Made by a program: the position numbers and the translations under genes | The notes under the pieces: generated by a model | What the model was told of the DNA's origin: nothing | The model's input: only the letters and a program-made list of their open reading frames with translations | The model's database searches: none | Source: Lunatimonas lonarensis | GTDB taxonomy: Bacteria > Bacteroidota > Bacteroidia > Cytophagales > Cyclobacteriaceae | NCBI RefSeq assembly: GCF_000390185.1 | Contig: NZ_AQHR01000054.1 | Coordinates: forward strand, 1 to 64,000 | DNA: 64,000 nt | Reading direction: 5' to 3' | Shown here: positions 34,702 through 45,046 of the stretch, piece by piece | Layout of the letters: the number at the start of each line of letters is the position of its first letter | How positions within the stretch are numbered: position 1 is the first letter of the stretch

Positions 34702-37700
34702 TTGAAAATTATGAAAAAAAAATTACAAACCACGTCAAAATGGTTATGTAGCCGATTATTTTATGTAATAACGGCAAAATCTATCGGGCTACAGGTAATG
34801 CTGGCTCCTGCCGCATGGGCAGTTTCAACGAATTATGTGAAGCTAGGTGATTATGAGGCTATTTTGGCCCATACAGAAGCAGAAGTTTCGGTGACTGGTA
34901 CCGTCATTGACGGAGATTCTGGGGAGCCGTTAATCGGCGCTTCCATTATGGTAGTGGGCACGTCCAACGGTGTAGCCACCGATATAGACGGTAACTTCAC
35001 CATCAACGTGGATCAGGGTGCCACCCTGAGGGTAAGTTACCTTGGGTTCAAAACCAAGGACATAGTAGTAGGCAACCAATCCACGCTGACGATAAGGCTG
35101 GATCCCGATTCAACACTGGAAGAGGTTCTCGTGATTGGCTACGGAACCCAAACCAAACGGGAATTTACAGGATCAGCTGCTTCGGTCGGTGGTGACAAGC
35201 TCAAGGATCTACCCGTGCAAAGCTTCGATCAAGGCCTTGCCGGGAGGGCAACCGGAGTTAACATTTCCCAACCGAATGGCGTCCTCAATAACCCTCCCGT
35301 AATTCGTATCCGGGGGATCAACTCCATCTCGTTAAGCTCCTACCCATTGATCGTGGTCGACGGAATACCGATCAACACAGGAAATGTATCTGGGAATGCC
35401 AATGTGGCCAATAATCCCTTGGGAGATATCAACCCGGCTGATATCGAATCCATTGACATATTAAAAGATGCCGCGTCTACCTCCATCTACGGTTCACGTG
35501 CCGCAGCAGGGGTACTGCTCATTACCACCAAGCGTGGCAAAGCCGGAAGAGCCCGCGTCAATTATGAAGCGTGGGGAGGCTTGACCAATGCGGTACGCCT
35601 ACCTACCATGCTCAATGCAGAGCAGTTTATGATGATCAAAAATGAGGCGGTTCTAAATGCGAAAATTCTCGGTGGCAATGCCAGCAACGATGCAGTGGCG
35701 TCCGAACTCTTCTTCCCCTCTTTCAATCCCGACGGTACCATGATAGACACCGATTGGTATGACTATATCTACCGAACCGGTCAGTCCCAGAACCACAGCC
35801 TTAACATCTCCGGCGGATCGGAATCCACCACGTACTTCTTCTCTACCAACTACAGCAAACAGGAGGGTATACTTGTGGGCAATTCCTTTGAGCGAAAAGC
35901 AGCGCGTTTCAACGTCGAACATAAAGTTAACGATTGGCTGAAATTCGGGGGCAATCTTAATTACAACAATACTGTAAATGCATCTCCCGCTACCGGCTCC
36001 CTTCAGGGCAATGCCTTTGGTCTTGTTGGTGCCGCTCGCCTTGCCTGGCTAACAGCGCCAAATGTCGGGCCCTTCCGGGAAGACGGCAGCTACAATATTA
36101 CCACCAACAACCAGATGGGCATGGGCAACAACAACGTGGCCAGCAATTTCTACAACCCCCTGCCGCTTTTGGAGCTTGATCGATATGATTCGGAAAATGA
36201 CCGGCTAATCGCCAATTTCAACCTTACCGCAACACCAATAGAAGGGCTTACCCTAACCATGGGTTATTCGATAGACAGGCTTCGAACCGAAAACCAAACC
36301 TTCAACAACGCCATTCACGGGCCTGGATTTGCACCACGGGGCCAAGCGATCAATGTATCGGCACTGCGGGACAACTGGAACTTCGTCTCTACGGCGGCCT
36401 ACCAAACCTCCATTTCTAACCGACATAACTTGTCCTTCCTGGTAGGATATGATGCGCAGAGCTTTGACAATTCCGCATGGGGTGCCAACCGATCGAATAG
36501 CTCTGACGGCTTTTTTACCAATTTTCAGGGCAACTACGGCAACATCAATCCTGTAGGCAATTTCATAAATGAGTTTTCCTACATATCCCAGTTTTCCCGT
36601 GTCAACTATGACTACGACAAACGGTTTTTTGTGACCCTCAATCTGCGTAGAGATGGCAATTCAGCCTTGGGAGCAGATACCAAACATGGCCTCTTTGGAG
36701 GTGCCTCAGCAGGATGGGAACTGTCCAGTGAATCTTTCTATGCCAATTCAAATTTGGCAAATTTCATGAACACCATCAAGCTGCGAACCAGTTGGGGAGT
36801 GGTCGGAAACGGTAACCTGACAAATGCATTTGGTTCCTTGGTTCTATTCGATGCCTCTCTATACGGAAATGCAGCCACTTGGAGCTTTGCACAAGCGGGC
36901 AACCCCAACCTAGGCTGGGAAACCAGCGAGCAAACCAACATTGGTGCAGACATTGGGTTTTTGAACGATCGCTTTCAATTGGATCTGACCTATTTCTATA
37001 ATAACGTAAACGGCCTGATCTTGGGAGTACCGCAGGCGCCTTCCAAAGGTATACCTGGCGGGAGCATCCTCAGCAACGTCGGATCCATGTACAACCGCGG
37101 GATCGAGGCGGCACTGACGGCCAACCTCGTGAACAGTACCAATCTGCAGTGGTCAGCCACTTTGAACTATACCAACATGCGTAACCGCGTAACCGAACTG
37201 GCAGGCGGCGATATCATAGGCATCACGAGTGGGGCTGCCGAAACAACCAATATCACCCGTGTGGGCTATTCGGTCGGTAGTCTTTACGGAGCCATCACCG
37301 ATGGGGTAAACCCTGAGACCGGATTGCGGGTCTTTGTAAATGCAAACGGGGAACGCGTTCAGTACAGCCATGTATCTGCTCCCGGCCAAAGCCGCTGGAC
37401 CTACCTGGATGGATCACCGGCCCCACCTATCACAGGAAATGACTTTGACCTTATCGGAAATGCTCTGCCAAAATGGTATGGCGGCTTGGATCAAAACTTC
37501 ACCGTACGGAATTTTGACTTCAATCTCCTCCTGACCTACTCCGGGGGCAATATGGTGATGAATGGATCAAGAGGAACCTGGAGGGATCAGCGCTTCTGGA
37601 ACAACTCAACCGCTGTGCTGAACCGTTGGACAGAACCCGGACAGGTGACTGATATGCCAAGAGTGGTTTATGGTGACCTTTTGTCCAACGGCTCTTCGTG

Positions 37701-37971
37701 GCCGATCTCGGCCAACGCCGAAAATGCCGATTTTGTGCGGCTTCAGACTGCCTCCATCGGCTACAGGTTACCTGCATCTATCGTCAGTAAGCTCAAGCTT
37801 TCATCTGTCAGAGTATACTCGCAGGTATTCAATGCCTTTGTATGGACAAAATATACCGGAACCGATCCCGAAATATCGTCAAACGGCAACTCGAATGTAT
37901 CTCCAGGTGTGGAAAAAAACTCCGTGCCCCAAGGCCGAACATTTACGATGGGAATCAACATAGGCTTTTAA
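34702..37971 (+). CDS. SusC/RagA-family TonB-dependent transporter
   Basis: 1089-residue outer-membrane importer. After an atypical N-terminus (TM-like stretch about 18-40) comes a carboxypeptidase-regulatory-like domain (about 62-140, VTGTVIDGDSGEPLIGASI), the SusC signature EEVLVIGYGTQ, the plug (LIVVDGIPI and DILKDAASTSIYGSRAAAGV) and a beta-barrel ending in a terminal Phe. There is no STN domain, so unlike the transporter at 5297 it should not signal to a FecR/sigma pair. Partner SusD follows after 21 bases, then two hydrolases, suggesting uptake of peptides or acyl-amino compounds. The ATG at 34711 is an alternative start. Confidence 0.95.
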   Translation: MKIMKKKLQTTSKWLCSRLFYVITAKSIGLQVMLAPAAWAVSTNYVKLGDYEAILAHTEAEVSVTGTVIDGDSGEPLIGASIMVVGTSNGVATDIDGNFTINVDQGATLRVSYLGFKTKDIVVGNQSTLTIRLDPDSTLEEVLVIGYGTQTKREFTGSAASVGGDKLKDLPVQSFDQGLAGRATGVNISQPNGVLNNPPVIRIRGINSISLSSYPLIVVDGIPINTGNVSGNANVANNPLGDINPADIESIDILKDAASTSIYGSRAAAGVLLITTKRGKAGRARVNYEAWGGLTNAVRLPTMLNAEQFMMIKNEAVLNAKILGGNASNDAVASELFFPSFNPDGTMIDTDWYDYIYRTGQSQNHSLNISGGSESTTYFFSTNYSKQEGILVGNSFERKAARFNVEHKVNDWLKFGGNLNYNNTVNASPATGSLQGNAFGLVGAARLAWLTAPNVGPFREDGSYNITTNNQMGMGNNNVASNFYNPLPLLELDRYDSENDRLIANFNLTATPIEGLTLTMGYSIDRLRTENQTFNNAIHGPGFAPRGQAINVSALRDNWNFVSTAAYQTSISNRHNLSFLVGYDAQSFDNSAWGANRSNSSDGFFTNFQGNYGNINPVGNFINEFSYISQFSRVNYDYDKRFFVTLNLRRDGNSALGADTKHGLFGGASAGWELSSESFYANSNLANFMNTIKLRTSWGVVGNGNLTNAFGSLVLFDASLYGNAATWSFAQAGNPNLGWETSEQTNIGADIGFLNDRFQLDLTYFYNNVNGLILGVPQAPSKGIPGGSILSNVGSMYNRGIEAALTANLVNSTNLQWSATLNYTNMRNRVTELAGGDIIGITSGAAETTNITRVGYSVGSLYGAITDGVNPETGLRVFVNANGERVQYSHVSAPGQSRWTYLDGSPAPPITGNDFDLIGNALPKWYGGLDQNFTVRNFDFNLLLTYSGGNMVMNGSRGTWRDQRFWNNSTAVLNRWTEPGQVTDMPRVVYGDLLSNGSSWPISANAENADFVRLQTASIGYRLPASIVSKLKLSSVRVYSQVFNAFVWTKYTGTDPEISSNGNSNVSPGVEKNSVPQGRTFTMGINIGF

Positions 37972-37992
37972 TCACCCTAAAATCTGTCAACA

Positions 37993-39441
37993 ATGAAACG
38001 GTATATAAATAACTATATAATAATTATATTTTCGGCGGCCTTGGTAATTCTATCTGCGTGCAACGAGGATGAACTCCTTTTTCCTGCCCCACAAACCAGT
38101 CTTACGGATGCCAATATTTTCGAAACCCCACAGCGTGTGCTTGGGTTGGTAAATGGCTTCTATAATGGACTGAAAGCTAATTATTTCTATGGAGGAAGAT
38201 ACGTAATGTATGGAGACTTCCGAGGAGAGGATTTTGTCAACATTACGAACAATATCTTTACAGGATACGACACGTGGAGCCATACTGTAAATTCCAATTC
38301 CAATGAAGTGGAGTTGTTGTGGAGAGATGCCTACCTAACAATCAACCTGGCAAACTTCTTCATAGATGGCATACAACGAAACCCGGGTGTAGTCTCTGAA
38401 AGCCTTGCCAACCAATACATTGGCGAAGCAAAGTTTGTGAGGGCCTTAAGTTACTTTGCACTGGTAACGCTTTATGCGCGTCCTTATACCGAGGATGCAG
38501 GAGCATCACCAGGGCTACCCTTGCGATTGCAGGCGGAAACCGACACAGAGAACAACGACCTTGCAAGGAGCTCGGTAGCACAAGTGTATGCGCAGATACT
38601 GTCTGATCTAAACGATGCCGAAAACTCACTTCCTGCCACACACAGCACAGCCTTACTCAACACTACCCGCGCGCACAAAAACACGGCTATTGCACTGAAA
38701 ACGAGGGTTTATCTGAGCATGGGTGATCATGCAAAAGTGATAGAAGAAGCATCTAAGATTGTAAGTGAGACAGCTCCATTTACCGCAACTTCAGGCGTTG
38801 CCCACCAACTGCACCCGGATATTCTGGAGATATTCCGAACGAACTATACCAGCCCGGAGTCAATCTTTTCCATGCCCATGACCGAACTGAGCAGTTCTAC
38901 TGGACAGAATTCCCTTGGATTTATCTATAACGTCAGCGCCGAATATTTCCTAAACCCGGAAGGAATATGGGGAAAGGCGGATTGGAGGACAGTGGACGCC
39001 CGTAGAAGCATGTTTAGAGTGAACAATGGAAGGTATTTTATGACCAAATACGCAAAGCCAGCTCCTTTTCTGGATTTTGTCCCTGTAATACGCTATTCAG
39101 AGGTATTGCTGAATTATGCGGAAGCCTTGGCACTGACCGGAAATCTTTCCCGATCCTTACAACTCCTGGAAGCGGTAAGACACCGATCTGATCCGGACTT
39201 TTCATTTCCTATTGAGGCCGTAAGTACATCGGATGCATTATTGGAAACCATTCTTACCGAACGAAGAATCGAATTAATCGGCGAGGGCTTCCGCTCGAAT
39301 GACCTTCTACGGCTCCTTAGACCACTACCTGCCAAAGGAAGTAGCAGCCTATTCGCCCCGGAAATAACCCCTTCGCAGACGGAATACATATTCCCGATGC
39401 CAAATTTGGAAATCATCAACAATAAAGCCTTAATGAACTGA
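37993..39441 (+). CDS. SusD/RagB-family nutrient-binding lipoprotein
   Basis: 482-residue surface lipoprotein (lipobox LSAC, Cys23) that pairs with the SusC encoded 21 bases upstream. SusD features include the FVRALSYFALVTLYARPYTED segment (about 155-175, shown in part by FVRALSYFALV), the DLNDAENSLP motif and the C-terminal LLETILTERRIELIGEGFR block with SNDLLRL. Such proteins capture the ligand and close over the barrel. The ligand is unknown; the downstream metallopeptidase and M20 amidohydrolase point to peptides or amidated amino acids. Confidence 0.94.
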   Translation: MKRYINNYIIIIFSAALVILSACNEDELLFPAPQTSLTDANIFETPQRVLGLVNGFYNGLKANYFYGGRYVMYGDFRGEDFVNITNNIFTGYDTWSHTVNSNSNEVELLWRDAYLTINLANFFIDGIQRNPGVVSESLANQYIGEAKFVRALSYFALVTLYARPYTEDAGASPGLPLRLQAETDTENNDLARSSVAQVYAQILSDLNDAENSLPATHSTALLNTTRAHKNTAIALKTRVYLSMGDHAKVIEEASKIVSETAPFTATSGVAHQLHPDILEIFRTNYTSPESIFSMPMTELSSSTGQNSLGFIYNVSAEYFLNPEGIWGKADWRTVDARRSMFRVNNGRYFMTKYAKPAPFLDFVPVIRYSEVLLNYAEALALTGNLSRSLQLLEAVRHRSDPDFSFPIEAVSTSDALLETILTERRIELIGEGFRSNDLLRLLRPLPAKGSSSLFAPEITPSQTEYIFPMPNLEIINNKALMN

Positions 39442-39460
39442 TTATTAACCTGACTATATC

Positions 39461-41968
39461 ATGATAAAAGCACCCAGTAAGTTGATTTATGGTTTTATCT
39501 TACTGATGGCCTTCTCCCTTTTGGGAGGAGGCGTTGGTAAGGCACTTGCCCAGAATACCCCTACCATCACCACCTTTACCGTAGGCATGGAAAAAATGCC
39601 CGGATTTATCACGCTGTTTTGGGATGGAAAAAAAGGCAAACTATGGATGGAAATTGCCGAATTGGAAAAAGAAATCCTTTATTATCCTTCCCTGGCCGCC
39701 GGATTGGGCTCAAATGATATTGGCTTGGATAGAGGCCGGATTCTCCCCTCCCATGTAGTGAAGTTTGAGCGGTCGGGCAACAAAGTGCTGCTTACCGAAC
39801 CCAACTATGGCTTCCGTGCCATCACCGACAATGAAATGGAAAAAAAGGCCGTAGAAGAATCCTTTGCCAAGTCGGTGCACTGGGGGTTTGAAGTAGCCGC
39901 CGAAGAAGGTGGCAAGGTGCTGGTCGACGGAACCGCCTTTTTCCTACAGGATGCTGCCGGGGCTGCAGCGGCCATCAGCAGAACCCGCCAAGGATCCTAC
40001 CGGTTGGATCCAAGCCGCTGTGCCATATATTTACCGCGCACCAAAAGCTTTCCTAAAAATACGGAAATAGAGGCCACAATCACACTCACAGGCGATCAGG
40101 CGGGTCCTTACCTAAGAGAGGTCACTCCGTCAACCAACGCCGTTACACTGCGCATGCACCACTCATTTGTCGAACTGCCTGATGACAACTATACCCCCCG
40201 GGTTTTCGATCCCCGTGCCGGAATCAATTCGGTTAGCTTCTACGATTATGCCACGCCTGTTGATGAATCGATCACGAAGCGGTACATACGCCGCCACCGA
40301 CTGGTAAAAAAAGATCCCAACGCCGCGGTCAGTGAGGTGGTGGAGCCAATTGTCTATTATGTAGATCCAGGTACGCCTGAACCGATACGAACCGCGCTGA
40401 TAGAAGGCACAAAATGGTGGGCAGAAGCCTTCGAGGAGGCCGGATTTAAAAATGCGTTTGAAGTAAAGCTCCTTCCCGAAGATGCCGATCCCATGGATAT
40501 TCGGTACCATCTCGTTCAGTGGGTACATCGATCTACCCGAGGATGGTCATACGGGGGCGGAGTGACGGATCCAAGAACCGGAGAAATCATCAAGGGTAAA
40601 GTAACCTTGGGTTCACTCAGGGTTCGCCAAGACTATCTTTTGGCCCAAGGGCTTGTCGGTGAATTTGACGGCATTTCGGACAACGAAGCATTGATGGATA
40701 TGTCTTTGGCACGTATGCGCCAGCTGGCAGCCCACGAAGTCGGGCATACACTCGGACTGCCACACAATTACATTGCCAGTACCTTTGGAAGAGCCTCCGT
40801 AATGGATTACCCCCACCCTACCGTTAAGCTGACTCCTGACAACAAGATCGACATCTCGGATGCCTATCCGGAAGGAATAGGAGAATGGGATAAAGTGGCC
40901 ATCAAAATTGCGTATGCAACTTTTCCAGAAGGAGCCGACGAAGCAGCTGAAATTGACAAGTTGGTAAAGGAGTACCAGGCTAAAGGAATGAAATTCCTCT
41001 CCGACCAAGACGCCCGGCCGCCGGGTAGTGCACACCCCCAAAATCACTTGTGGGACAATGGGGAAAACGCCATTGATGAGTTGGATCACACCCTAAAAAT
41101 CCGCAAGATCGTCTTGGACAACTTTTCAGAAAAGAAAATTCCAATGGGTACCCCCATGGCGAACTTGGAAGAGGTATTGGTTCCCATGTACATGTTTCAC
41201 CGGTACCAAGTTGAAGCGGCAGCAAAAGTAGTGGCCGGATTATCGTACAGTTACATGCTACGCGGTGAAGCAGGCAGCCCCATAGCTACAGTATCCCCCG
41301 AGGAGCAATCGCGTGCCCTAAAATCGCTGCTGACAACATTGACTCCAGAGACCCTCGCACTACCGAAAAACGTCGTATCCCTGATTCCTCCCCGCCCCTA
41401 TGGCTTTCCGGCCAATAGTAGGGAAATATTCAATAGAAATACCGGGCTGGTCTTTGATATACTTTCTCCAGCTGAAATTGCGGCACACCATACGCTTTCT
41501 CTTCTTCTGCACCCAGAGCGGGCATCAAGGCTTGTAAATCAGCATGCTTGGGACAGCAGCCTTCCCGGCCTTCACCAGGTACTTGATCAATTGATCTCCC
41601 TAACCTGGAAAGCTCCTGTGAAAAACGGATACGAAGGAGAAATCCAGCGGGTAGTCGCTAAACTGGTTTTACAGCATTTGCTGGCACTTTCCATGGACTC
41701 GGATGCCTCCTCTCAAGCTAGGGCGATTGCCATGTTGAAAGTGGGTGAATTGCAAAAAGCCATCAAGACCCAATCAACAAGCAATATCCACCAGATGGCC
41801 CACAACCAGTACTGTTTGGCTATGCTCGATGGGTTCTTTGCCAATCCGCAGGAAAAAGTAACCATCCTTACCCCGATGGCCGCGCCCGCAGGGGCCCCTA
41901 TTGGAACTACCGTCCAGAACTGGCTCGAACCTATATGCAGCCATGACCACAGCATGGATACCCACTAG
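39461..41968 (+). CDS. Exported zinc metallopeptidase (DUF5117/DUF5118 type)
   Basis: 835-residue secreted peptidase with signal peptide 1-30 (ending ALAQ). The zinc site is the extended metzincin-like HExxHxxGxxH: H425-E426-VGH429-TLG-LPH435. N-terminal region (about 30-230) fits the DUF5117 propeptide-like domain (EKEILYYPSLAAGLGSNDIG), the middle (about 260-530) is catalytic, and the C-terminal third is helical. Members are common in Bacteroidota nutrient loci and are presumed periplasmic or surface peptidases. It lies 19 bases after SusD and 69 bases before an amidohydrolase, so the group may break down peptides for import. Confidence 0.88.
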   Translation: MIKAPSKLIYGFILLMAFSLLGGGVGKALAQNTPTITTFTVGMEKMPGFITLFWDGKKGKLWMEIAELEKEILYYPSLAAGLGSNDIGLDRGRILPSHVVKFERSGNKVLLTEPNYGFRAITDNEMEKKAVEESFAKSVHWGFEVAAEEGGKVLVDGTAFFLQDAAGAAAAISRTRQGSYRLDPSRCAIYLPRTKSFPKNTEIEATITLTGDQAGPYLREVTPSTNAVTLRMHHSFVELPDDNYTPRVFDPRAGINSVSFYDYATPVDESITKRYIRRHRLVKKDPNAAVSEVVEPIVYYVDPGTPEPIRTALIEGTKWWAEAFEEAGFKNAFEVKLLPEDADPMDIRYHLVQWVHRSTRGWSYGGGVTDPRTGEIIKGKVTLGSLRVRQDYLLAQGLVGEFDGISDNEALMDMSLARMRQLAAHEVGHTLGLPHNYIASTFGRASVMDYPHPTVKLTPDNKIDISDAYPEGIGEWDKVAIKIAYATFPEGADEAAEIDKLVKEYQAKGMKFLSDQDARPPGSAHPQNHLWDNGENAIDELDHTLKIRKIVLDNFSEKKIPMGTPMANLEEVLVPMYMFHRYQVEAAAKVVAGLSYSYMLRGEAGSPIATVSPEEQSRALKSLLTTLTPETLALPKNVVSLIPPRPYGFPANSREIFNRNTGLVFDILSPAEIAAHHTLSLLLHPERASRLVNQHAWDSSLPGLHQVLDQLISLTWKAPVKNGYEGEIQRVVAKLVLQHLLALSMDSDASSQARAIAMLKVGELQKAIKTQSTSNIHQMAHNQYCLAMLDGFFANPQEKVTILTPMAAPAGAPIGTTVQNWLEPICSHDHSMDTH

Positions 41969-42037
41969 GGCATCTAATGCCCTGTGTACCCACGATAGAA
42001 AACCAAATCCGACCGTTGAAAAAACAATGATGAACAA

Positions 42038-43627
42038 ATGCAAAAACGAAGACTAGTAATCTCTGCTGCAATCTTTCTGCTTGTTTTCCCATCGATCTTG
42101 TTCGCCCAAATAAAGGAATCCAAGATAATCCGATTGAAAGCGGATTTATTGGAAGAGGTGGAGAAACAGGAAAAACTGATCCAGGTGATGGTGGATAAGG
42201 TTTACAGCTTTTCAGAAATGGGATTTCAGGAAGTTGAAACATCCAACTACCTAACCGGTGTGTTGGAAGAACATGGATTTGCCATCAAACGGGGCGTGGC
42301 GGGAATGCCCACGGCTTGGACCGCCACATGGGGAAGTGGGAAACCGTTTATTGCCATAGGGTCTGACATAGATGGGTTACCAAACACCAGCCAAACCCCT
42401 GGGGTTGCCTACCATAAACCCTTGGTAAAAGGAGCACCCGGCCATGGCGAGGGCCACAACTCAGGCGTACCACTGAGCATTGCGGCCGCTATTTCACTGA
42501 AGAATATCATGGACCGGGAAAATATACAAGGAACGCTGATGATATGGCCCGGGGTTGCGGAGGAGCAACTGGCTGGAAAAGCCTACCTCGTCCGATCAGG
42601 TATCTTTGCAGAAGCAGACGCCTGCATTTTCACCCATGTCAGCAGCAACCTTGGGGTGTCTTGGGGTGATTCCGGCAATAATGGGTTGGTTTCCGTCCGT
42701 TTTGATTTTGAAGGACAGACCGCACATGGAGCAAGTGCTTGGAACGGGAGTAGTGCCCTCGACGGGGTGGAGCTGATGAATGCAGGTTGGAATTTCTACA
42801 GGGAACACCTTCCTCCCACCCAGCGATCGCATTATGTGATCATGGATGGTGGCGATCAACCCAACGTGGTTCCGGCCACCGCTTCGGTTTGGTATTTCCT
42901 CCGGGAAAGAACCTACGAAAAAATCCTAGGCCTCTATGAAGACGCTATCCGCATTGCAGAAGGAGCGGCCATGATGACCAAAACCTCGGTTACCCATCAC
43001 CTGATGGGTTCTTCTTGGCCCGGGCATTTTAACAAGGCGATTGCGGAAGCTATGCAGGAAAACATACAAAAAGTAGGGCTACCCACATGGAGCGAGGAGG
43101 ATCAACAACTAGCCAAGGCAGTTCAAAAGCACATCAATCCCGAGAAGGGCGACAACCAGACAGGCCTATTGACCGAAATCGGGGAGCTCCGTGGACCTGC
43201 CACTTTCTCCATGGGCGGGGGGTCCGATGATATTGGAGATGTGTCCTGGAATCTCCCCACGGTGGTACTACGATATCCTGCAAATGCACCGGATCTACCG
43301 GGACACCATTGGACCAACGGCGTAGCCATGGCAACCCCCATAGCGCATAAAGGCGTAATGGCCGGTGCGAAAGTGGAAGCCCTAACGGTATTGGACCTGC
43401 TCCTAAAGCCAAAAATACTGGAGGAAGCATGGATTTACTTCAGGGAAGTGCAGACAAAGAGCACACAGTATAAACCCCTGATGGCTGAATCGGACGAACC
43501 AGCCATCTTCCTCAATGAGCGGTTAATGGATCTGTACCGTCCGCAGCTTGAAAAATTATACTATGACGAAACGAAATACGACACCTATTTGGAACAGCTG
43601 GGCGTGACATACCCAACCCTCGAATAG
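42038..43627 (+). CDS. M20-family amidohydrolase (AbgB-like), exported
   Basis: 529-residue metal-dependent amidohydrolase of the M20/AbgB kind, with a signal peptide (1-23, ending LFAQ). Metal-site segments can be seen: GSDIDGLP (about 109-116), GHGEGHNSG (134-142) and PGVAEEQLAGK (about 171-181) with the catalytic Glu pair, plus the dimerisation domain (QTAHGAS, about 227-233) and a C-terminal H-rich GHHWTNG block. AbgB relatives cleave aminobenzoyl-glutamate or acyl-amino acids to free amino acid. Last gene of the SusCD cluster, closed by a terminator at 43686-43714. Confidence 0.92.
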   Translation: MQKRRLVISAAIFLLVFPSILFAQIKESKIIRLKADLLEEVEKQEKLIQVMVDKVYSFSEMGFQEVETSNYLTGVLEEHGFAIKRGVAGMPTAWTATWGSGKPFIAIGSDIDGLPNTSQTPGVAYHKPLVKGAPGHGEGHNSGVPLSIAAAISLKNIMDRENIQGTLMIWPGVAEEQLAGKAYLVRSGIFAEADACIFTHVSSNLGVSWGDSGNNGLVSVRFDFEGQTAHGASAWNGSSALDGVELMNAGWNFYREHLPPTQRSHYVIMDGGDQPNVVPATASVWYFLRERTYEKILGLYEDAIRIAEGAAMMTKTSVTHHLMGSSWPGHFNKAIAEAMQENIQKVGLPTWSEEDQQLAKAVQKHINPEKGDNQTGLLTEIGELRGPATFSMGGGSDDIGDVSWNLPTVVLRYPANAPDLPGHHWTNGVAMATPIAHKGVMAGAKVEALTVLDLLLKPKILEEAWIYFREVQTKSTQYKPLMAESDEPAIFLNERLMDLYRPQLEKLYYDETKYDTYLEQLGVTYPTLE

Positions 43628-43685
43628 GGATAAAAAAATAGGTTATTTTTTTAGCTACCTTAATTAAGTTGGAAGTTTTGAAAAG

Positions 43686-43714
43686 AGGAGGCAAGTTGTC
43701 TCCTCCTTTTTTTT
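43686..43714 (+). terminator. Rho-independent terminator after the amidohydrolase
   Basis: Stem AGGAGG (43686-43691) / CCTCCT (43702-43707), ten-base loop, eight T at 43707-43714 and an A-rich left flank. It closes the plus-strand SusCD/peptidase operon 58 bases after its last stop. Confidence 0.87.
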
Positions 43715-43786
43715 GGATAGATCTCTAAGAAAAAATACTGACGTGGTAAACCTATCTAAAATGCAACGCATCAGCCACCGCACCTA

Positions 43787-44950
43787 TCAGTTCATATTGA
43801 TTTCGTCTCGCTTTAAAATATCGCTTGCAATTTGCGGCCGCTTCTTTTCCTTCCTCTTTTTTGAATGACGTGAGTTTTCCAAAACAGGAGGGGCTGCCAT
43901 GGTAAGAACTTTAACTCTCTCCAAGGTCTTAGAATCCATCCAAATGCCCATAACCGCAATCATGATTGCCATTAGCGGCAACAAGATGTGATCGCTAAGG
44001 CCGGATAATCCAAAGGCCAGGAAAATGAAAAAACATTTCACCCCGCCAAGAATCAAGGCAACCTTATCGTGCCCCAGACCCATACGGATCAAAAAGTGGT
44101 GGACATGACTTTTATCCGGCTTTAAGGGCGATTTACCCTTTGACATCCGCTTGATGAAAATTCGCAGGGTATCATAAACGGGTACAATCAACAACGCCAA
44201 GCCTGCGGCAATAGGTGCCTCCAGTTTATATCCTTCCCATGGCCCCATGGTACCGTTCTTATCAACAAATAAAATAACCAACGCGGTGAGCGCAAACCCT
44301 AAGCTCAAAGAGCCGGTATCCCCCATAAAGATTTTGGCCGGATGCCAGTTAAACACCAGAAACGACAAAATCCCCCCTACCAATGTAAAACTGATCAAAC
44401 TATAGGCCTCAAGCCCTACGTCCAAAAACCAAAACCCCAAAACCGAAAAGGAAATGAGGCTAAGGGTACCCGCTAGCCCATCCGCCCCGTCGATCAAGTT
44501 GAAGGAATTGGTCAACACGATCAGTAGAACAAACGTGAGGACCACACTTACGACGTACGGAAGTTCGTAGATTCCCAAAAAGCCGTAAAAACCGGAAACC
44601 CGAATATCGGCCATAACGATCACAAAAAATGCCGGAATACACTGTCCCAGTAGCTTTTGGAAAGCCGATAGTTCTATCAAATCATCCCTTAACCCGACGG
44701 AAAACATGATAGCGAATGCTACCAGAAAATAGCGGCTTTGAACGATCTGATCAAAATCCAACCAGGCTATCAGGCCAAAAAAGGTGGCAACAACAATGGC
44801 CACCCCCCCCATGGAAGGGACACTTCCGGAATGGATTTTTCTACCGCCAGGAACTTCGATAAAATTGGCCCGCTTTAGCGCCAGAATTACGATTGGCGTG
44901 ATAATAAATCCTATAAAAAAAGCAGTAACCGTTGACAGAAAAATATTCAT
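43787..44950 (-). CDS. WecA/TagO-like undecaprenyl-phosphate sugar-1-phosphate transferase
   Basis: 387-residue polytopic membrane enzyme of the MraY/WecA (GT4 phosphotransferase) family, which loads the first sugar-1-phosphate onto undecaprenyl phosphate to start glycan assembly. Family signatures: SMGGVAI, GLRDDL (Asp pair), NSFNLIDGADGLAG, MGDTGSLSLG and the HVHHFLI motif that separates WecA types from MraY. About ten or eleven TM helices, with a polar lysine-rich tail (KKRKEKKRP). Last gene of the leftward polysaccharide locus, so it may start the repeat unit. Confidence 0.93.
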   Translation of the reverse strand: MNIFLSTVTAFFIGFIITPIVILALKRANFIEVPGGRKIHSGSVPSMGGVAIVVATFFGLIAWLDFDQIVQSRYFLVAFAIMFSVGLRDDLIELSAFQKLLGQCIPAFFVIVMADIRVSGFYGFLGIYELPYVVSVVLTFVLLIVLTNSFNLIDGADGLAGTLSLISFSVLGFWFLDVGLEAYSLISFTLVGGILSFLVFNWHPAKIFMGDTGSLSLGFALTALVILFVDKNGTMGPWEGYKLEAPIAAGLALLIVPVYDTLRIFIKRMSKGKSPLKPDKSHVHHFLIRMGLGHDKVALILGGVKCFFIFLAFGLSGLSDHILLPLMAIMIAVMGIWMDSKTLERVKVLTMAAPPVLENSRHSKKRKEKKRPQIASDILKRDEINMN

Positions 44951-45046
44951 CCAAATGTGTTTTGTACAAATGTAATCATAAAGCGAGGAGGATTCGACAA
45001 AAACCGTAAATTTTATGCAAACAACCGATTAGCTATCCGCAATATA

